DNA from: Rhizophagus clarus
Lineage: Eukaryota > Glomeromycota > Glomeromycetes > Glomerales > Glomeraceae
DNA: 64,000 nucleotides
Assembly: GCA_015698045.1 (NCBI GenBank)
Contig: BLAL01000319.1
Coordinates: forward strand, 1 to 64,000
Direction: 5' to 3'
The notes under the pieces: model-generated
Told to the model about the DNA's origin: nothing
Databases searched by the model: none
The model's input: only the letters and a program-made list of their open reading frames with translations
Position numbers and translations under genes: made by a program
Shown: piece after piece, positions 24,367 to 35,317 of the stretch
Layout of the letters: every line of letters starts with the position of its first letter
Numbering within the stretch: the stretch's first letter is position 1

Positions 24367-24515
24367 ATTTTTGGCTTAATATACTTGACTTGCTTTGCAT
24401 CATATTTGCTTAGTATTTGGCTTAGCATATTGGGTTAACACATAAGGCTTAGTTATTTGGCTTAGTATATTTGCTTAGCATATTTGGCTTTATGCATTTG
24501 GCTTTGAATATTTAG
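24367..24515. repeat. Short tandem repeat TTTGGCTTAGTATA
   Basis: About nine imperfect 14-20 bp units (ATTTGGCTTAGTATATT, CATATTTGGCTTTATG) just upstream of the transposase start, between the gene and the right TIR arm. Confidence 0.65.
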
Positions 24516-24539
24516 AATACAGTATATTAAATAAAGATA

Positions 24540-25440
24540 AAAAAAAGCTCATTATATTTATCAAAATGAAATGCATTAAATGACAGTATTTTTTATAATA
24601 CTAACATTAGTAGGTAAAAAGTTATTTGCACTTTATCATTTAGAGAATATTTGTCATAACTTATTGCCTATATATGTTAAAGATATATAAATACTACCAT
24701 TCGATGCATCTCAATGAGACGAATCTAATGAGCCTTTGATTATCTTTGTATGATTACTGGGTGACATTTAAATTCCATTTAAAGTTTATTTTAAAATTAT
24801 ATTTTTTTAACAATTTTTTTAATATTGACATGTAGAAACATCAAGGCGTTTACTTGTCTGGTGGTAATATAAAAACAAAAAAAGCTCATTATATTTATCA
24901 TAATGAGACACATTAAATGGCAGTATTTTTTATCTCTAGCATCAATAGATAAAACGTTATCACCATTTTTTAATTTAGAGATTATTGATCATAATTAACT
25001 ATCTATTAATGCTAGAAATATAAAAATACCACCATTCAATGCACCTCAATGAGACGAATCTAATGAGCCTTTGATCATCTTTGTATGATCACTGGGTGAC
25101 ATTTAAACTCCATTTAAAGTTTATTCTAAAATTGTATTTTTTTAACAATTTTTTTAATATTGACATGTAGAAACATCAAGGCGTTTACTTGTCTGGTGGT
25201 AATATAAAAACAAAAAAAGCTCATTATATTTATCATAATGAGACACATTAAATGGCAGTATTTTTTATCTCTAGCATCAATAGATAAAACGTTATCACCA
25301 TTTTTTAATTTAGAGAGAATTGATCATAATTAACTATCTATTACTGCTAGAAATATATAAATACCACCATTCAATGCATCTCAATGAGACGAATCTAATG
25401 AGCTTTTGATCATCTTTGTATGATCACCGGGTGACATTTA
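24540..25440. repeat. Tandem ~320-bp units, right arm of the Tc1 element (inverted)
   Basis: Reverse-complement versions of the left-arm units, three copies ending near 24770, 25090 and 25440. They can pair with the left arm over more than 1 kb. Confidence 0.85.
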
Positions 25441-25832
25441 AACTCCATTTAAAGTTTATTTTAAAATCATGATTTTTGAAAATTTTTTTAATAATGAAAA
25501 ATAAAAGTATCAAGGCGTTTCATTGCCCATTAATCATAGAATGATGAGGCATATCTTGTTAGATTCGCCATAACAAGTCAAATCGAATGGTATTATTTTT
25601 ATGTTTTTAGCATTAGAGGATGAAAAGTTATTTCTATTTTACTGTTTATAAATACTTGACAATAACTAATTACCTATTAATGCTAGAGATACACAGATAA
25701 TACCATTCAATGCATCTTGTTATGGTGATTCTAACAAGCTTTGGTTCATTGTTTAATGATCACTGGATGCTGAGAAAATGCAGTTATGCAATTCTGAAAA
25801 AAAACTGTCCGGTGATTTTTGATATCCCACTG

Positions 25833-26240
25833 TACCACCTAATACGGACTAGCTAGTGGACGTTTCACCTAACACTAGATATACACATAAAAAATCAGTA
25901 TGAGTTTAAGCCATAAGCCTAAATTTAAATTTAACCATCTCTTGAAAATATTTATAATTAAGCCACAAAGCTAATCGTCACTATGTCAAAAGTAAGCCAC
26001 TTTTATTAAACCATGCCTTATACGAATTAAATTTAGGATACGGACATTTTTCGATCTTTAATTGGATTATGATGACTGCGACAGAATAATTATTCCTGTC
26101 GCAATATATCATCCTGGGACAGGATAGTTGTTTACATGAAATATGGATTGAACAAACATAGATGAAACGTGTTAGCTCATGGACGTACCACCTAATACGG
26201 ACTAGTTAGTGGACATTTCACCTAACACCAGATAAAACGG
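25833..26240. repeat. Right flank and uninterrupted copy of the Tc1 target
   Basis: The right flank reads TACCACCTAATACGGACTAG. At 26183-26215 the sequence GGACGTACCACCTAATACGG occurs without an insertion, preceded by the same 120 bp that precede the left end of the transposon. The host carried a local duplication before one copy was hit. Confidence 0.85.
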
Positions 26241-26519
26241 GATACTGGCCGTACGTCAACCCAAATGGTTTAATAATATATTTGTAATTATTTGCTTTTT
26301 TTAAATCGCTAAAGCTAACACTATTGAATTTTGACTAAAGAAACCAATCACCTCATTTTTTTTATTAGTATGATCAAATAATTTAAACTTTTAAAATAAT
26401 TTTTCATAGTAGTTAGTTCACTGGAGTCAAAACAAGTTACTTCCATAGCCATTTTTTTCATCAATTATAAAAATCAATAACGATAATAAGTCGCTTTTAA
26501 AAATTACGTTAAGCCATAT

Positions 26520-26690
26520 CGATATTTAACGTTAAGCCATCATTATTTTTTAAAAAAATGCTGGATTTTATGCCACGTTTTTCATATTTTAATCAATGAT
26601 AAAATAGATATCTCAACGCTAAGCCATTATTATTTTTTTAAAAAAAATGCTTGTTTTTTATGCCACGTTTTTATATAGGCAAAATTTTAA
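26520..26690. repeat. Two-unit ~95-bp tandem duplication
   Basis: TAAGCCATCATTATTTTTTA...ATGCCACGTTTTT occurs twice, about 95 bp apart. The rest of 26240-27020 is AT-rich with TAAGCCA repeats and no gene. Confidence 0.6.
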
Positions 26691-27025
26691 AGCCAGAATA
26701 AATTTAATATATAAGTATTTTATTATAAATATAGTTCATTAAAATACTTTCTATTCAACAACCAATTTAACAACGAAAAATGAAATTCTATATTATTATT
26801 TGTATTGCCATATGTATTTTTTTTTTAAAAAGTTGAATAATATAATCAAAATTTAACTATACAATTTTCTTTTAAATAGTTCACATACTTGTCGTTAGTT
26901 TTTGCGTGAGTATATATATAATATAAACTATTTATAAAACTAGGACATTATATGATTTTTGCCAGAAATTTTTTTTCGCATAAGTGTGTTTCGAAAAATA
27001 TTTAAACGATTTAAAATAAAAATTT

Positions 27026-27274
27026 TATTCAAGGGATCCGATCGTGATTCTTAACGATTTGAATATAGATGTTGACGTAGCCATTCAGAAAACTGGGTCT
27101 GGTGGATATGCCAAGTTTTACAAAATTGCCAGAAATACATTAACTCCCGACGATACTAATACTTGGAGCAGAGACAATGTGTGTTTGATAGTTTTTAGAT
27201 ATGATTCACGTACGAGATCAAGCGTTGTTGCTCCTAATTCTATGTATTATCTCAGCAGTTTTGACTTAAGATAA
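27026..27274 (+). CDS. Hypothetical ORF or 3' exon
   Basis: Open to a TAA at 27272-27274 and reading LNIDVDVAIQKTGSGGYAKF, ARNTLTPDDTNTWSRDNVCL and YDSRTRSSVVAPNSMYYLS. Its G+C content is clearly above the surroundings and it has a balanced amino-acid mix, so it is probably real coding or a recent relic. No ATG in frame nearby (the first usable codon is GTG at 27044), so this could be the last exon of a gene whose upstream part is missing or unrecognised. No domain recognised. Confidence 0.4.
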   Translation, partial: YSRDPIVILNDLNIDVDVAIQKTGSGGYAKFYKIARNTLTPDDTNTWSRDNVCLIVFRYDSRTRSSVVAPNSMYYLSSFDLR

Positions 27275-28440
27275 ATATCTGTTTTCAAAATGGTGTGATC
27301 GGCGATTAATTTTTGCAATAAATTAAGACTACAAAAATAAAATCACATTTTTACTATAAATACTATGATTATCATTTGATCTGCGTAATGCTAAACCATC
27401 ATTGTATAACTATTTTTTTTATCGTTCGCTTCTATAGCTTATAAACCGATTCCTAGAAATTCCACAAGTAAGAGATAACACTTTTATTTTATTTCATTAT
27501 TCCCACTTATTTTTTCATTTCTAACTATTTTTTTATTTGTTAACCACAATTTTTTATTTTAGATCTTTGGTTCTTTAGGTAGAGGGTAGTATTTCTTTAA
27601 GGATTTCTTGACTTCAACTTTACACTAATGTTTAAATAGAAATATTCTTAAAGTTCCGAAAACTCTAAAAAATAGTTAGAAATAGTTAATAGATAAAAGA
27701 AATGAAAAAAAAACTTTTTTTTTTTGTTTATGTTTCAAAATATTCAAAATAAAGTATCTTAAAGCACTTTCCAAATAAAATAAAAGGAAATAAATATTTT
27801 TTTAAAAAAAATAATAGTTTTAAAACTGGTTCATTGTGTCTTTAGTAGCATAAATATGTAGTATTTTATTGTTTTCGCTTGTTTTGGTGGTTTCGGTGTT
27901 TTAATTTAATTGATCGACAAATCACCTGATCACAGTAATTTGAAAACGGCTATAATTTAACAATTTGAAAAAAATAATAAAAGCTGAATTTGAAATTTGA
28001 AAATAATAATAAAAATAAAATGTATATTAAAAAATTGAAAAAATTAGCAAAAGTAAATGCAGAGTGCCTGCTATAGCTCAAAATATGGAACTTGTATATT
28101 TGCAACCTGCCATTTAAAAAGTTAAATGCATCAAATATGTTATATTTTATATGTCATCTTAAAGGGGTAGAACTCTTTTCACAAAATTTCTGGGCAAAAA
28201 TTTTCAGAAATTACTTTACAAATTTTATTGCCATTTATTATTATTAAATTTATTTTATACATCTTTAGTATCATTCCTAACATTGTCTATAACAGTATCT
28301 ATGACTAAAAATGCTGCAGCTCTAAACATTATGAATCCAGAAAACTTTGTGGGATGACTGATATGTCTAGTACAACAACCTAAGGTTATAATACCTTTAT
28401 CTCCAATGCATCCTGGTGTTAATCCCTTAATTATAAGAGA
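27275..28440. other. AT-rich interval, no gene seen
   Basis: Only scattered splice-acceptor-like TTTTATTTTAG near 27555. No supported coding. Confidence 0.4.
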
Positions 28441-28730
28441 AGGAAAGAAGTAGTCAAAAGAATAAAACAGTTTATTTTAGTAAAACTTTGCCTAAATATA
28501 TTCAACAAGCTAATAATACTCAGGATATTGCAATGGACAACACTAATAATACTGTTCAAATCTCAGCTATACTAACAAAATAAATCAACATCCAATCAGA
28601 ACATATAGTTATAGACATCACATTGATTCCATCTACCACTGAATCTGTTGTATGCTAACAGTCCAAATTAGTAAATGATTAACCTGAGACAGAACTAAAT
28701 AAAAAAATGAATGATGACACTTAAGTGATA
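28440..28730 (+). pseudogene. Coding relic, unidentified
   Basis: The + strand reads NKTVYFSKTLPKYIQQANNT, QDIAMDNTNNTVQISAILTK and INIQSEHIVIDITLIPSTTE in one frame with interruptions. Hydrophilic, no motif identifying a family. Possibly the remnant of an old mobile element. Confidence 0.3.
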
Positions 28731-28964
28731 TCTATCATGTGCAATATTATCCAAACACAGGAAATTTTAGAGGTATATTTAATCATAAATGGAATAGGTT
28801 ATGCTTGACATTAGACTAAGGAGAGTGCCAGAAATGACGTAATTTAATAAAGGGAAAGGAGAAGGCTGCGCAGGATGATATTACATAAAATCTTTATTTC
28901 CATTTTAGGAAAGATGATAATACAAGACTTTTGTGATACAATTTCATATGTTTCAGCATATATA

Positions 28965-29517
28965 TTAAGGGTAAAGTGTATCTACGTCACAACATATATA
29001 TGATTTTAGACTAAAAAATGTAGATCATCACATGACCCACAACAAGCAAAATTTATGATTTCTCGCAAACTACTATATGAATTTTGTTAAATACACATTT
29101 AAAAAGAGTATAAACATGCGCTTCATTTATTTATTAAAATGTTTAACCATTTGCTATTAGTCTTTTTGAATGTATTTAGACTTTTAAAATCAAATATGAC
29201 TAATAATAAAAAAATAAAATGGCATTAATAAAAAATTTTATTTGAATAAGTAAATGCACAATGATTTTTTGATATAACTAATATTCTTTTTTATTATACT
29301 ATTAATTTGTAAGGTTTCATAAGTTTAAAGTTAATTTGAAGATATGTTCTCTAGGTGATTCGCAATTTACCATAGGAGATTCGCAACTTAATGACGACTT
29401 CATAGTGTAATATTTCGTTATAAGCCTTATTTGTATTATACTTTACTAAAGTTTATTTGAAAGATAGAAACTCTAGCTTTCTAAAGAATATTTTTAAACA
29501 GTTTTTCATAAAATACT
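28965..29517. mobile_element. TTAA-ended TIR element, truncated copy
   Basis: From TTAAGGGTAAAGTGTATCTA this matches 62662-63215 almost base for base over about 550 bp, in the same orientation, then diverges after TTTTCATAAAATA. The right TIR is missing. Non-coding. Confidence 0.85.
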
Positions 29518-29539
29518 AATATTTATGATAAGAATTATT

Positions 29540-29900
29540 GATTAAATTTATTCCATTTAATGGTGTTTATTCCTTTTTTAGACAAGTTTGGACACATGAA
29601 ATCTGCCAGTATATCTTTATTTTAGATGGATCTGGATGCATAAAATTTGATAGGCAATCAATTATTTTTTTTAGTTTTTATTTTTTTCTTTCAGCAAAAC
29701 GTTTAATAATGTTTGTTATTTATCTTTTTTTAAGAGAACAATTATTCTTTAAGATCTTTAGATATGCGGATTTATAGTGTGTTTTTTATTGATTATAATT
29801 TTTATTTTTACGAATCGTTAATTAATGAATTCATTTTTTATTTTTTTTTTTAGATTACCCTTTGACTTTTATATGATATGAATTTAGGATTTTTTAGGAT
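29540..29900 (+). other. Short exon-like blocks
   Basis: Acceptor-like TTTTTTAG precedes blocks GACAAGTTTGGACACATGAA (29581) and ATGGATCTGGATGCATAAAA (29625), followed by further poly-T-(C)AG acceptors near 29694 and 29853. The blocks resemble array A exons (GTTTGGACACGT-like). Likely a fragment of the same family. Confidence 0.35.
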
Positions 29901-30480
29901 ACTTAATTGTGTAGATGATGGTTGTGAATATAATGGCGGATAGATTAATGTGAATAATAATAAGTGATAATATATAGATAGATAAATGTTATATAGAATT
30001 TTATATAATGAATATTATAATATGTAGCTATAAATAAAATGTTAATAAAACTACTATTATTTGACCTTGAAAAACCTCTAGTTTGACCTATTTATCAATT
30101 ATATTTGGGTTACATACAGTAGTTAAATATAGTTTTGTTTAGGGTTAAATAAATATGTAATAATGTCCTAATATAGATAAAATAATGGTCAAATTTTCTT
30201 TCCGAATTTGAGATGATTGGTACTCTAAATGCACCAAAAAAATTGGCCTCAATTTGACATAGGTTAGATCGTCATTCGACCTATATTTAACCTGGTTAAA
30301 TTTAGGCTGAATTGTCTATTTTCAATTAGTGTAGCAATATTCGCCTTTTGATATTTATTTTGTAACATGACTATAGCAATAAAATGAAATCAAAATGGTC
30401 ATGCGCTTTTTATACATATTTAATTTATGATATTTTCTGTCATTCTGTTAATTACTTTTATATAGTATTTTCAATTGAAT
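29900..30480. other. AT-rich interval, no gene seen
   Basis: Several TTTGACCTA/TAGGTCAAA-type inverted words between 30060 and 30300 suggest the remains of a small TIR element; ends not resolved. Confidence 0.3.
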
Positions 30481-30484
30481 GTTA

Positions 30485-31430
30485 TAACATCATGGTCGCA
30501 ATACATAAATAGAAATTCAGGTTAACAAATTTTTGGACAATTGATCAGGAAACTTTATTAATAGTGTTAATGGATACATTAGTTCTTTATATTGACATGT
30601 TAACGATTGCGTATATAAAGAAATTTATTGAATTATAGCTGTGTGTATGAAAACTTTATTAGTTATTAGTTCATTGTCCGAATTGAGATGTTAATGATTG
30701 TTGCATATAAAAAAATTTACTGGACATCATGGTCACATGTATAGACAGAAATTTGGATTAACAAATTTTTGCAGGAAACTTTATTAATGATTATATTGGT
30801 TCTTTGTTCAAAATGACGTGTTAATGGTTATAAAGAAATTTTATACTAATGGTTATATTATTTCTTTGTCCAGAATTTTAGACAGTGATCTGAAAAATCT
30901 GAAGAAAATTTAATGAATGTTGTGACTGCAAAACATAAACAGAAACTTGGGTCTGGGCAATGATCCACGTGTTGATAGCAAGAAACTTTATATGAATAAT
31001 AGCATGTTAACATTGTCTGAAATGACGTATTAGTGGTTATAAAGAAATTTTATATTTTAGGCAGTGATCCAAAAATTGAATGTCGTAAACGCAGAATATA
31101 AACAGAAACTTGGGTCTAGGTAATAATCCACGCGTTAATGGTAAGAAACTTTATATGAACAATGGCGTGTTAACATTGTCTGAAATAACGTATTAGTGGT
31201 TATAAAGAAATTTTTATATTTTAGGCAGTGATCTGAAATTGACTTATTAACAGAAGGAAATTTAATAAATGTTGTGATCGCATAATACAAACAGAAATTT
31301 TTACATTGTTTACGGTAATTAACAGAAATTTTTGGGCAATTATACGAATTGTTAATGGGTACTGTACATTCGTAGTATATTAACAAAAATTTTAGAGCAA
31401 TTATCTGAAAAACTGACGTATTAACAGAAG
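30485..31430. repeat. Left arm of a long inverted repeat
   Basis: Built from imperfect tandem units of about 100-200 bp (GTTATAAAGAAATTTTATA, TTTTAGGCAGTGATCC, AACAGAAACTTGGGTCT). The same units appear inverted at 32690-33190. Confidence 0.75.
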
Positions 31431-32000
31431 AAAACTCTTACAAATTTTTCTTACGTGATTTCAATTATTAAATTTTGAAAATTTTAATTTATTAATTTAA
31501 AAAATAAGCAGTATTATATTTAAACTTTAATTTTTAAGCAGCATTAAGAAAAATTCTTGTGAATTTTTTCTTAGTAATCGTGATCTTGTGAATTTTCCTT
31601 GTATTCTTGAATCTAAAGCGATTGATTATAATTTATAATATAACATAAGAAAGACTATAATAAATAACATTTTTCAAATAGTATAATACATAATATTGAT
31701 ATATAAGAACTGATATATTATATACACTTCGTAAATATAATGTTTACGTTCATTGATCTTTTTTTTAATGATCAGCTTTATTTATATCCATCCTAAGGGT
31801 CATGATATTAAATTTTTTCCAAAATTTCTGCATAATGAAGAACTATAAGTTGATATAAAAGTTATATTGATGCATTTTTAAGTAAAAGAAAAACTTATTC
31901 ATAATACAAAATACATGTGATCATTAATAATAATGGTTAGTATATAAAAATAACATTATATGATGGATTTTCTCACAGCTGTAATTTCAATATAATCCTT

Positions 32001-32564
32001 TCATAACAACAAATGCTTCCTAAATATAAAATCATTATCCACAAACCACAACATCTTGTTCTTTATCCAATAATCAAGTAAAATTCTTCTTATGGTATTG
32101 TTTGGGTCATATTTTTTTATATGATAAAGTATAGCAAAATCACTTGATATTCCATACCCTAACTTTTCTGATATAGCTTTTTTAAATGAACTGTAAGAAC
32201 TAGTTTGTGGGATTGTCAAATCAATTTGTTTTTTTCTATATTCTTCTCCTCAAAAGACATTAACTTTTATGTTAATATTTTTGACAGGACACCAAGTCTT
32301 TTTATCTGGTATAACAATATTTAATGTTGAGCATAAGTCATATGAAATTGAATTTGATCGAGATCATGACTTGGTATTTCCTTGTGAAAGAATTATCACC
32401 ATCAGATCATCTTTTGAATATATTTTTCTTCTTTCATATGACTTCTTGTTGTGATGAATTCTTTTAGGTTTGTAAATATTTAGCTTTGAAAAGATTTTCT
32501 TTAGTGATAATTTAATAGATCTTGTCAAATTCTCATTGATTAAAGATTTTATTTTATTAGACAT
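32001..32564 (-). pseudogene. Relic gene inside the 30.5-33.2 kb inverted repeat
   Basis: Minus-strand reading gives an N-terminal Lys-rich piece starting ATG at 32564 (MSNKIKSLINENLTRSIKLS ... KKSYERRKIYSKDDLMVIIL) and a downstream piece reading TIPQTSSYSSFKKAISEKLG, ILYHIKKYDPNNTIRRILLD and YWIKNKMLWFVDND. Between them the frame reads IVIPDKKTWCPVKNINIKVN. Stops separate the pieces, so it is broken unless short introns remove them. The second piece has the look of a small ubiquitin-like or PB1-like fold, which is only an impression. It is enclosed by inverted-repeat arms, so it may be the cargo or former transposase region of a DNA element. Confidence 0.35.
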
Positions 32565-32689
32565 TCTTTAAAATAGCAAATATAGTCATGTAAAATTTTT
32601 GAAATAATAAAGTTGTAATCAGAAGTAAAGATAATTTATATATGTACTGAACCAAATAAATTTCTGTAAGAAAATTAACAAATCTCCCA

Positions 32690-33190
32690 AAAATTCAAAT
32701 TCCAAATTTCCGTTTGTGTTCTGCGATCATGATATTCATTAAACTTCCTTCTGGTAACAAGGATCACTACCTAAAATATAAAATTTCTTTATAACCGCTA
32801 ATACATTATTTCGAATAATGTTAACACATCATTGTTTATATAAAGTTTCTTACTGTTAACATGTGGATCATTGCTCAGACTCAAGTTTCTGTTTATGTTT
32901 TGTAATCACAATATTCTTTATAACTGCTAATATGTCATTTTATTTAATGTTAACACGTCATTATTCATATAAGGTTTTTTACCGTTAACGCACTGTGAAT
33001 CATTGCCCAAAAATTTCTGTTAATTACCATGAACAAATAAACAAAGAACTAATGCAATCATTAACCTTTTTCCTGATTAATTACCAAATTCAAAATTTGT
33101 TAACTCAGATTTCTGTTTATATACTATTTAATAAATTTCTTTATATGCAACCATTAAAATCTCAATTCAGATAAGAAACTAATGTAACCA
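32690..33190. repeat. Right arm of a long inverted repeat
   Basis: Reverse-complement counterparts of 30485-31430: GGATCACTACCTAAAATATA, ATTTCTTTATAACCGCTAAT and AGACTCAAGTTTCTGTTTAT. Arms and centre together span about 2.7 kb. Outermost ends and target duplication not resolved. Confidence 0.75.
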
Positions 33191-33374
33191 TTAATGAAAT
33201 ATTTTTCTTTAATAATTGGAAAAAATCTCTATAAATAAAGATGATGTAGCATTTATTTTTCATCAGAAATCTCTTCTATTCCTATATGTTACCATTAGTA
33301 CAGTAGTATCAAATACTGTAATCTTGCTTTGTTAACTGTTAGCACAATATCAATATTACCTTACTTTGTTTATC

Positions 33375-34264
33375 ATGGTTAAATGCAAAAAAGTAACAGG
33401 AAAAGATAATATTATTATGATTTATATTTTTTCAGTTATAAAGGAATTGTGTCTTAATATTATTGTAATGATGCTAAAGGCAGGAGTACAGCAGCAAAAA
33501 GTACAAAAATTGTTCGTACATATAGCCCCAATTCTCAAAAAGATGCCACAAGTTTTAAGATAAATATTATCAATTCATGTAATTATAATAAGGGAAGGAG
33601 AGCAAAAGAGAGTGAATATAAACAAGATAATTTGAATAGATAAGATGAAGATATCGAAGAAGAGGAGGAGGATGATAGACAAGATGATGATCTCGTGAGA
33701 CTTCTTGATAAGTACTTTAAAATTATTTTATTATTTAATCAGAATGATATTTTTGTGAATTTTATTAATAAATTTAATAAATTACTTTATTATGAATATT
33801 TTTCCTCAGAGCAAAATGAAGGAAATATTGAGAGAGAAAGAGAAAAGAAGAGGTGAGAGATAGAGAGAAGGGAGGAGGAAAAGAGAGAAAAAGAGAGAAG
33901 AGAGAAGAGAAATGATAATAATAGACAAAATAATCTTGCAAGACTTCTGGGTAAGTTGCAATATTTATTTTATTGTTCAATTGAAATAATATTTATGCGA
34001 ATCTTAAATTTACTTTGTTATAATAAATATTTTCCCTTAGAACAAGAAGAAAGAAATACTGAAAAGAGAAGAGAGAACGAGAGGAGAGAAAATAATAAAG
34101 ATCGAGAAGAAAATGAAAATGATGAAAATGGTTAAGATTATTTATATAACTATTGTTCATAAAGTCTGAACATAATATTATAAATAATATTATATTTACT
34201 GTATAATATATACCTCTAGAGAACAAAAAAGAAATTCCTTCTCAATTTGGTGCAAAGACCAACT
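33375..34264 (+). pseudogene. Multi-exon relic with charged repeat exons
   Basis: Upstream is a promoter-like CTCTATAAATAAAG (33229). From ATG at 33375, candidate exons read STAAKSTKIVRTYSPNSQKD and KGRRAKESEYKQDNLNR, then an acidic segment DEDIEEEEEDDRQDDDLVRL. After TTTTTCCTCAG (33811) comes a similar exon EQNEGNIERERE...NDNNRQNNLARLLG with donor GGTAAGT (33949). After TTTCCCTTAG (34040) comes EQEERNTEKRRENERRENNK. After ACCTCTAG (34219) comes a last exon ending QFGAKTN and TAA (34264). So the same hydrophilic repeat is carried by successive exons of about 100-170 nt. In-frame stops in at least two exons indicate decay. Repeat-containing nuclear-targeted effectors are a possible parent; not provable here. 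Confidence 0.45.
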
Positions 34265-34326
34265 AATTGCAAATTTGCAATTAGTTAGTCTTACATCCAA
34301 ATGTACTACATCTGGCCTAAATGTTT

Positions 34327-34795
34327 AAAAATAACATTATTTTTTAACTAAACGTTTAAAAATAACATTATTTTTTAACTAAACGTTTAAAAATAATGTT
34401 TTTTTAATTAAACATTTAAAAATAACATTTTTTTAATTAAACATTTAAAAATAACATTTTTTTTAATTAAACATTTAAAAATAACGTTTTTTAATTAAAC
34501 ATTTAAAAATAACGTTTTTTTAATTAAACATTTAAAAATAATATTTTTTTAATTAAACGTTTAAAAATAACATTTTTTTTAATTAAACGTTTAAAAATAA
34601 CATTTTTTTTAATTAAACGTTTAAAAATAACATTTTTTTTAATTAAACGTTTAAAAATAACATTTTTTTTAATTAAACGTTTAAAAATAACATTTTTTTA
34701 ATTAAACGTTTAAAAATAACATTTTTTTAATTAAACGTTTAAAAATAACATTTTTTTAATTAAACGTTTAAAAATAACATTTTTTTTTAATTAAA
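34327..34795. repeat. Minisatellite, ~31-bp unit
   Basis: About 15 near-identical copies of TTAAACGTTTAAAAATAACA followed by a T-run. Each contains the palindrome AAACGTTT. Located immediately upstream of the hAT-type element. Confidence 0.92.
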
Positions 34796-35039
34796 CCAAA
34801 ATGCATTACATCTGGATCATTAATAAAGCTCTGCATAAGCTAAGCCAGCTTGCAAGCTGGCTCAAGCTTTTCAAGCTGAGCCAAGCCAAGCCATGATTAA
34901 ATTGGCTTGGTGGCTCACAAGCCAGCTTGAAAAAGCTTGAGTCAGGTATTAGGCTTGGCTTGATAAACTCAAGCTGGCAGTGGGCTTGGCTTGAAAAGCT
35001 CAAGCCGGCTCATGAGCCAGATCAAGCTTGGCAATTTTT

Positions 35040-35205
35040 TATAAAAAACGCCAGTACCAATAGTTCTGGCATTTTTTTTTGCAAATTTATATATAAAAAA
35101 TGCCAGAACTATTTGTTCTGGCACTTTTTGCAATTTTATGAGTAAAAAATGCCAGTACTAATAGTTCTGGCATTTTTTTTTATGATTTTATAATACAAAA
35201 CGCCA
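35040..35205. repeat. Palindromic TAGTTCTGGCA satellite
   Basis: Three to four copies of AAAAAATGCCAGTACTAATA followed by GTTCTGGCATTTTTTT; each unit is a hairpin. A further unit is at 36371-36425 on the other side of array B. Confidence 0.75.
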
Positions 35206-35228
35206 TTAACGCTATAACGAATTATTCG

Positions 35229-35286
35229 GTATAAAGGCAGGGTCATGTGACTTGCCGATCTAATCAGATAATCCGAATATCTGATC
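35229..35286 (+). promoter_or_regulatory. Conserved promoter-like leader of array B
   Basis: GGTATAAAGGCAG (TATA-like), then TCATGTGA (E-box-like palindrome), then GCCGATCTAATCAGATAATC and a GATCAGATA palindrome. The same block lies on the minus strand at 59214-59275, also directly upstream of the array in its transcriptional sense. Conservation of this block in both copies while neighbouring sequence differs is the evidence for function. Confidence 0.45.
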
Positions 35287-35317
35287 TTTTTTTTAATCAT
35301 TTATCAGTTTATTTTTG

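Larger units (their letters stand above)
21628..25832 (-). mobile_element. Tc1/mariner transposon with very long compound TIRs, 4205 bp
   Basis: Outer ends CAGTGGGATATCAAAAATCA (left) and its exact inverse on the right, both flanked by TA. The inverted arms run about 1.4 kb on the left (21628-23050) and 1.3 kb on the right (24540-25832). Most of each arm is about three tandem units of 310-330 bp, each unit having its own internal inverted symmetry (TAGCATTAATAGATA versus TCTATTAATGCTAGA). One intact transposase gene lies between them. The full frame, clean TA duplication and near-identical arms suggest recent mobility. Confidence 0.92.
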
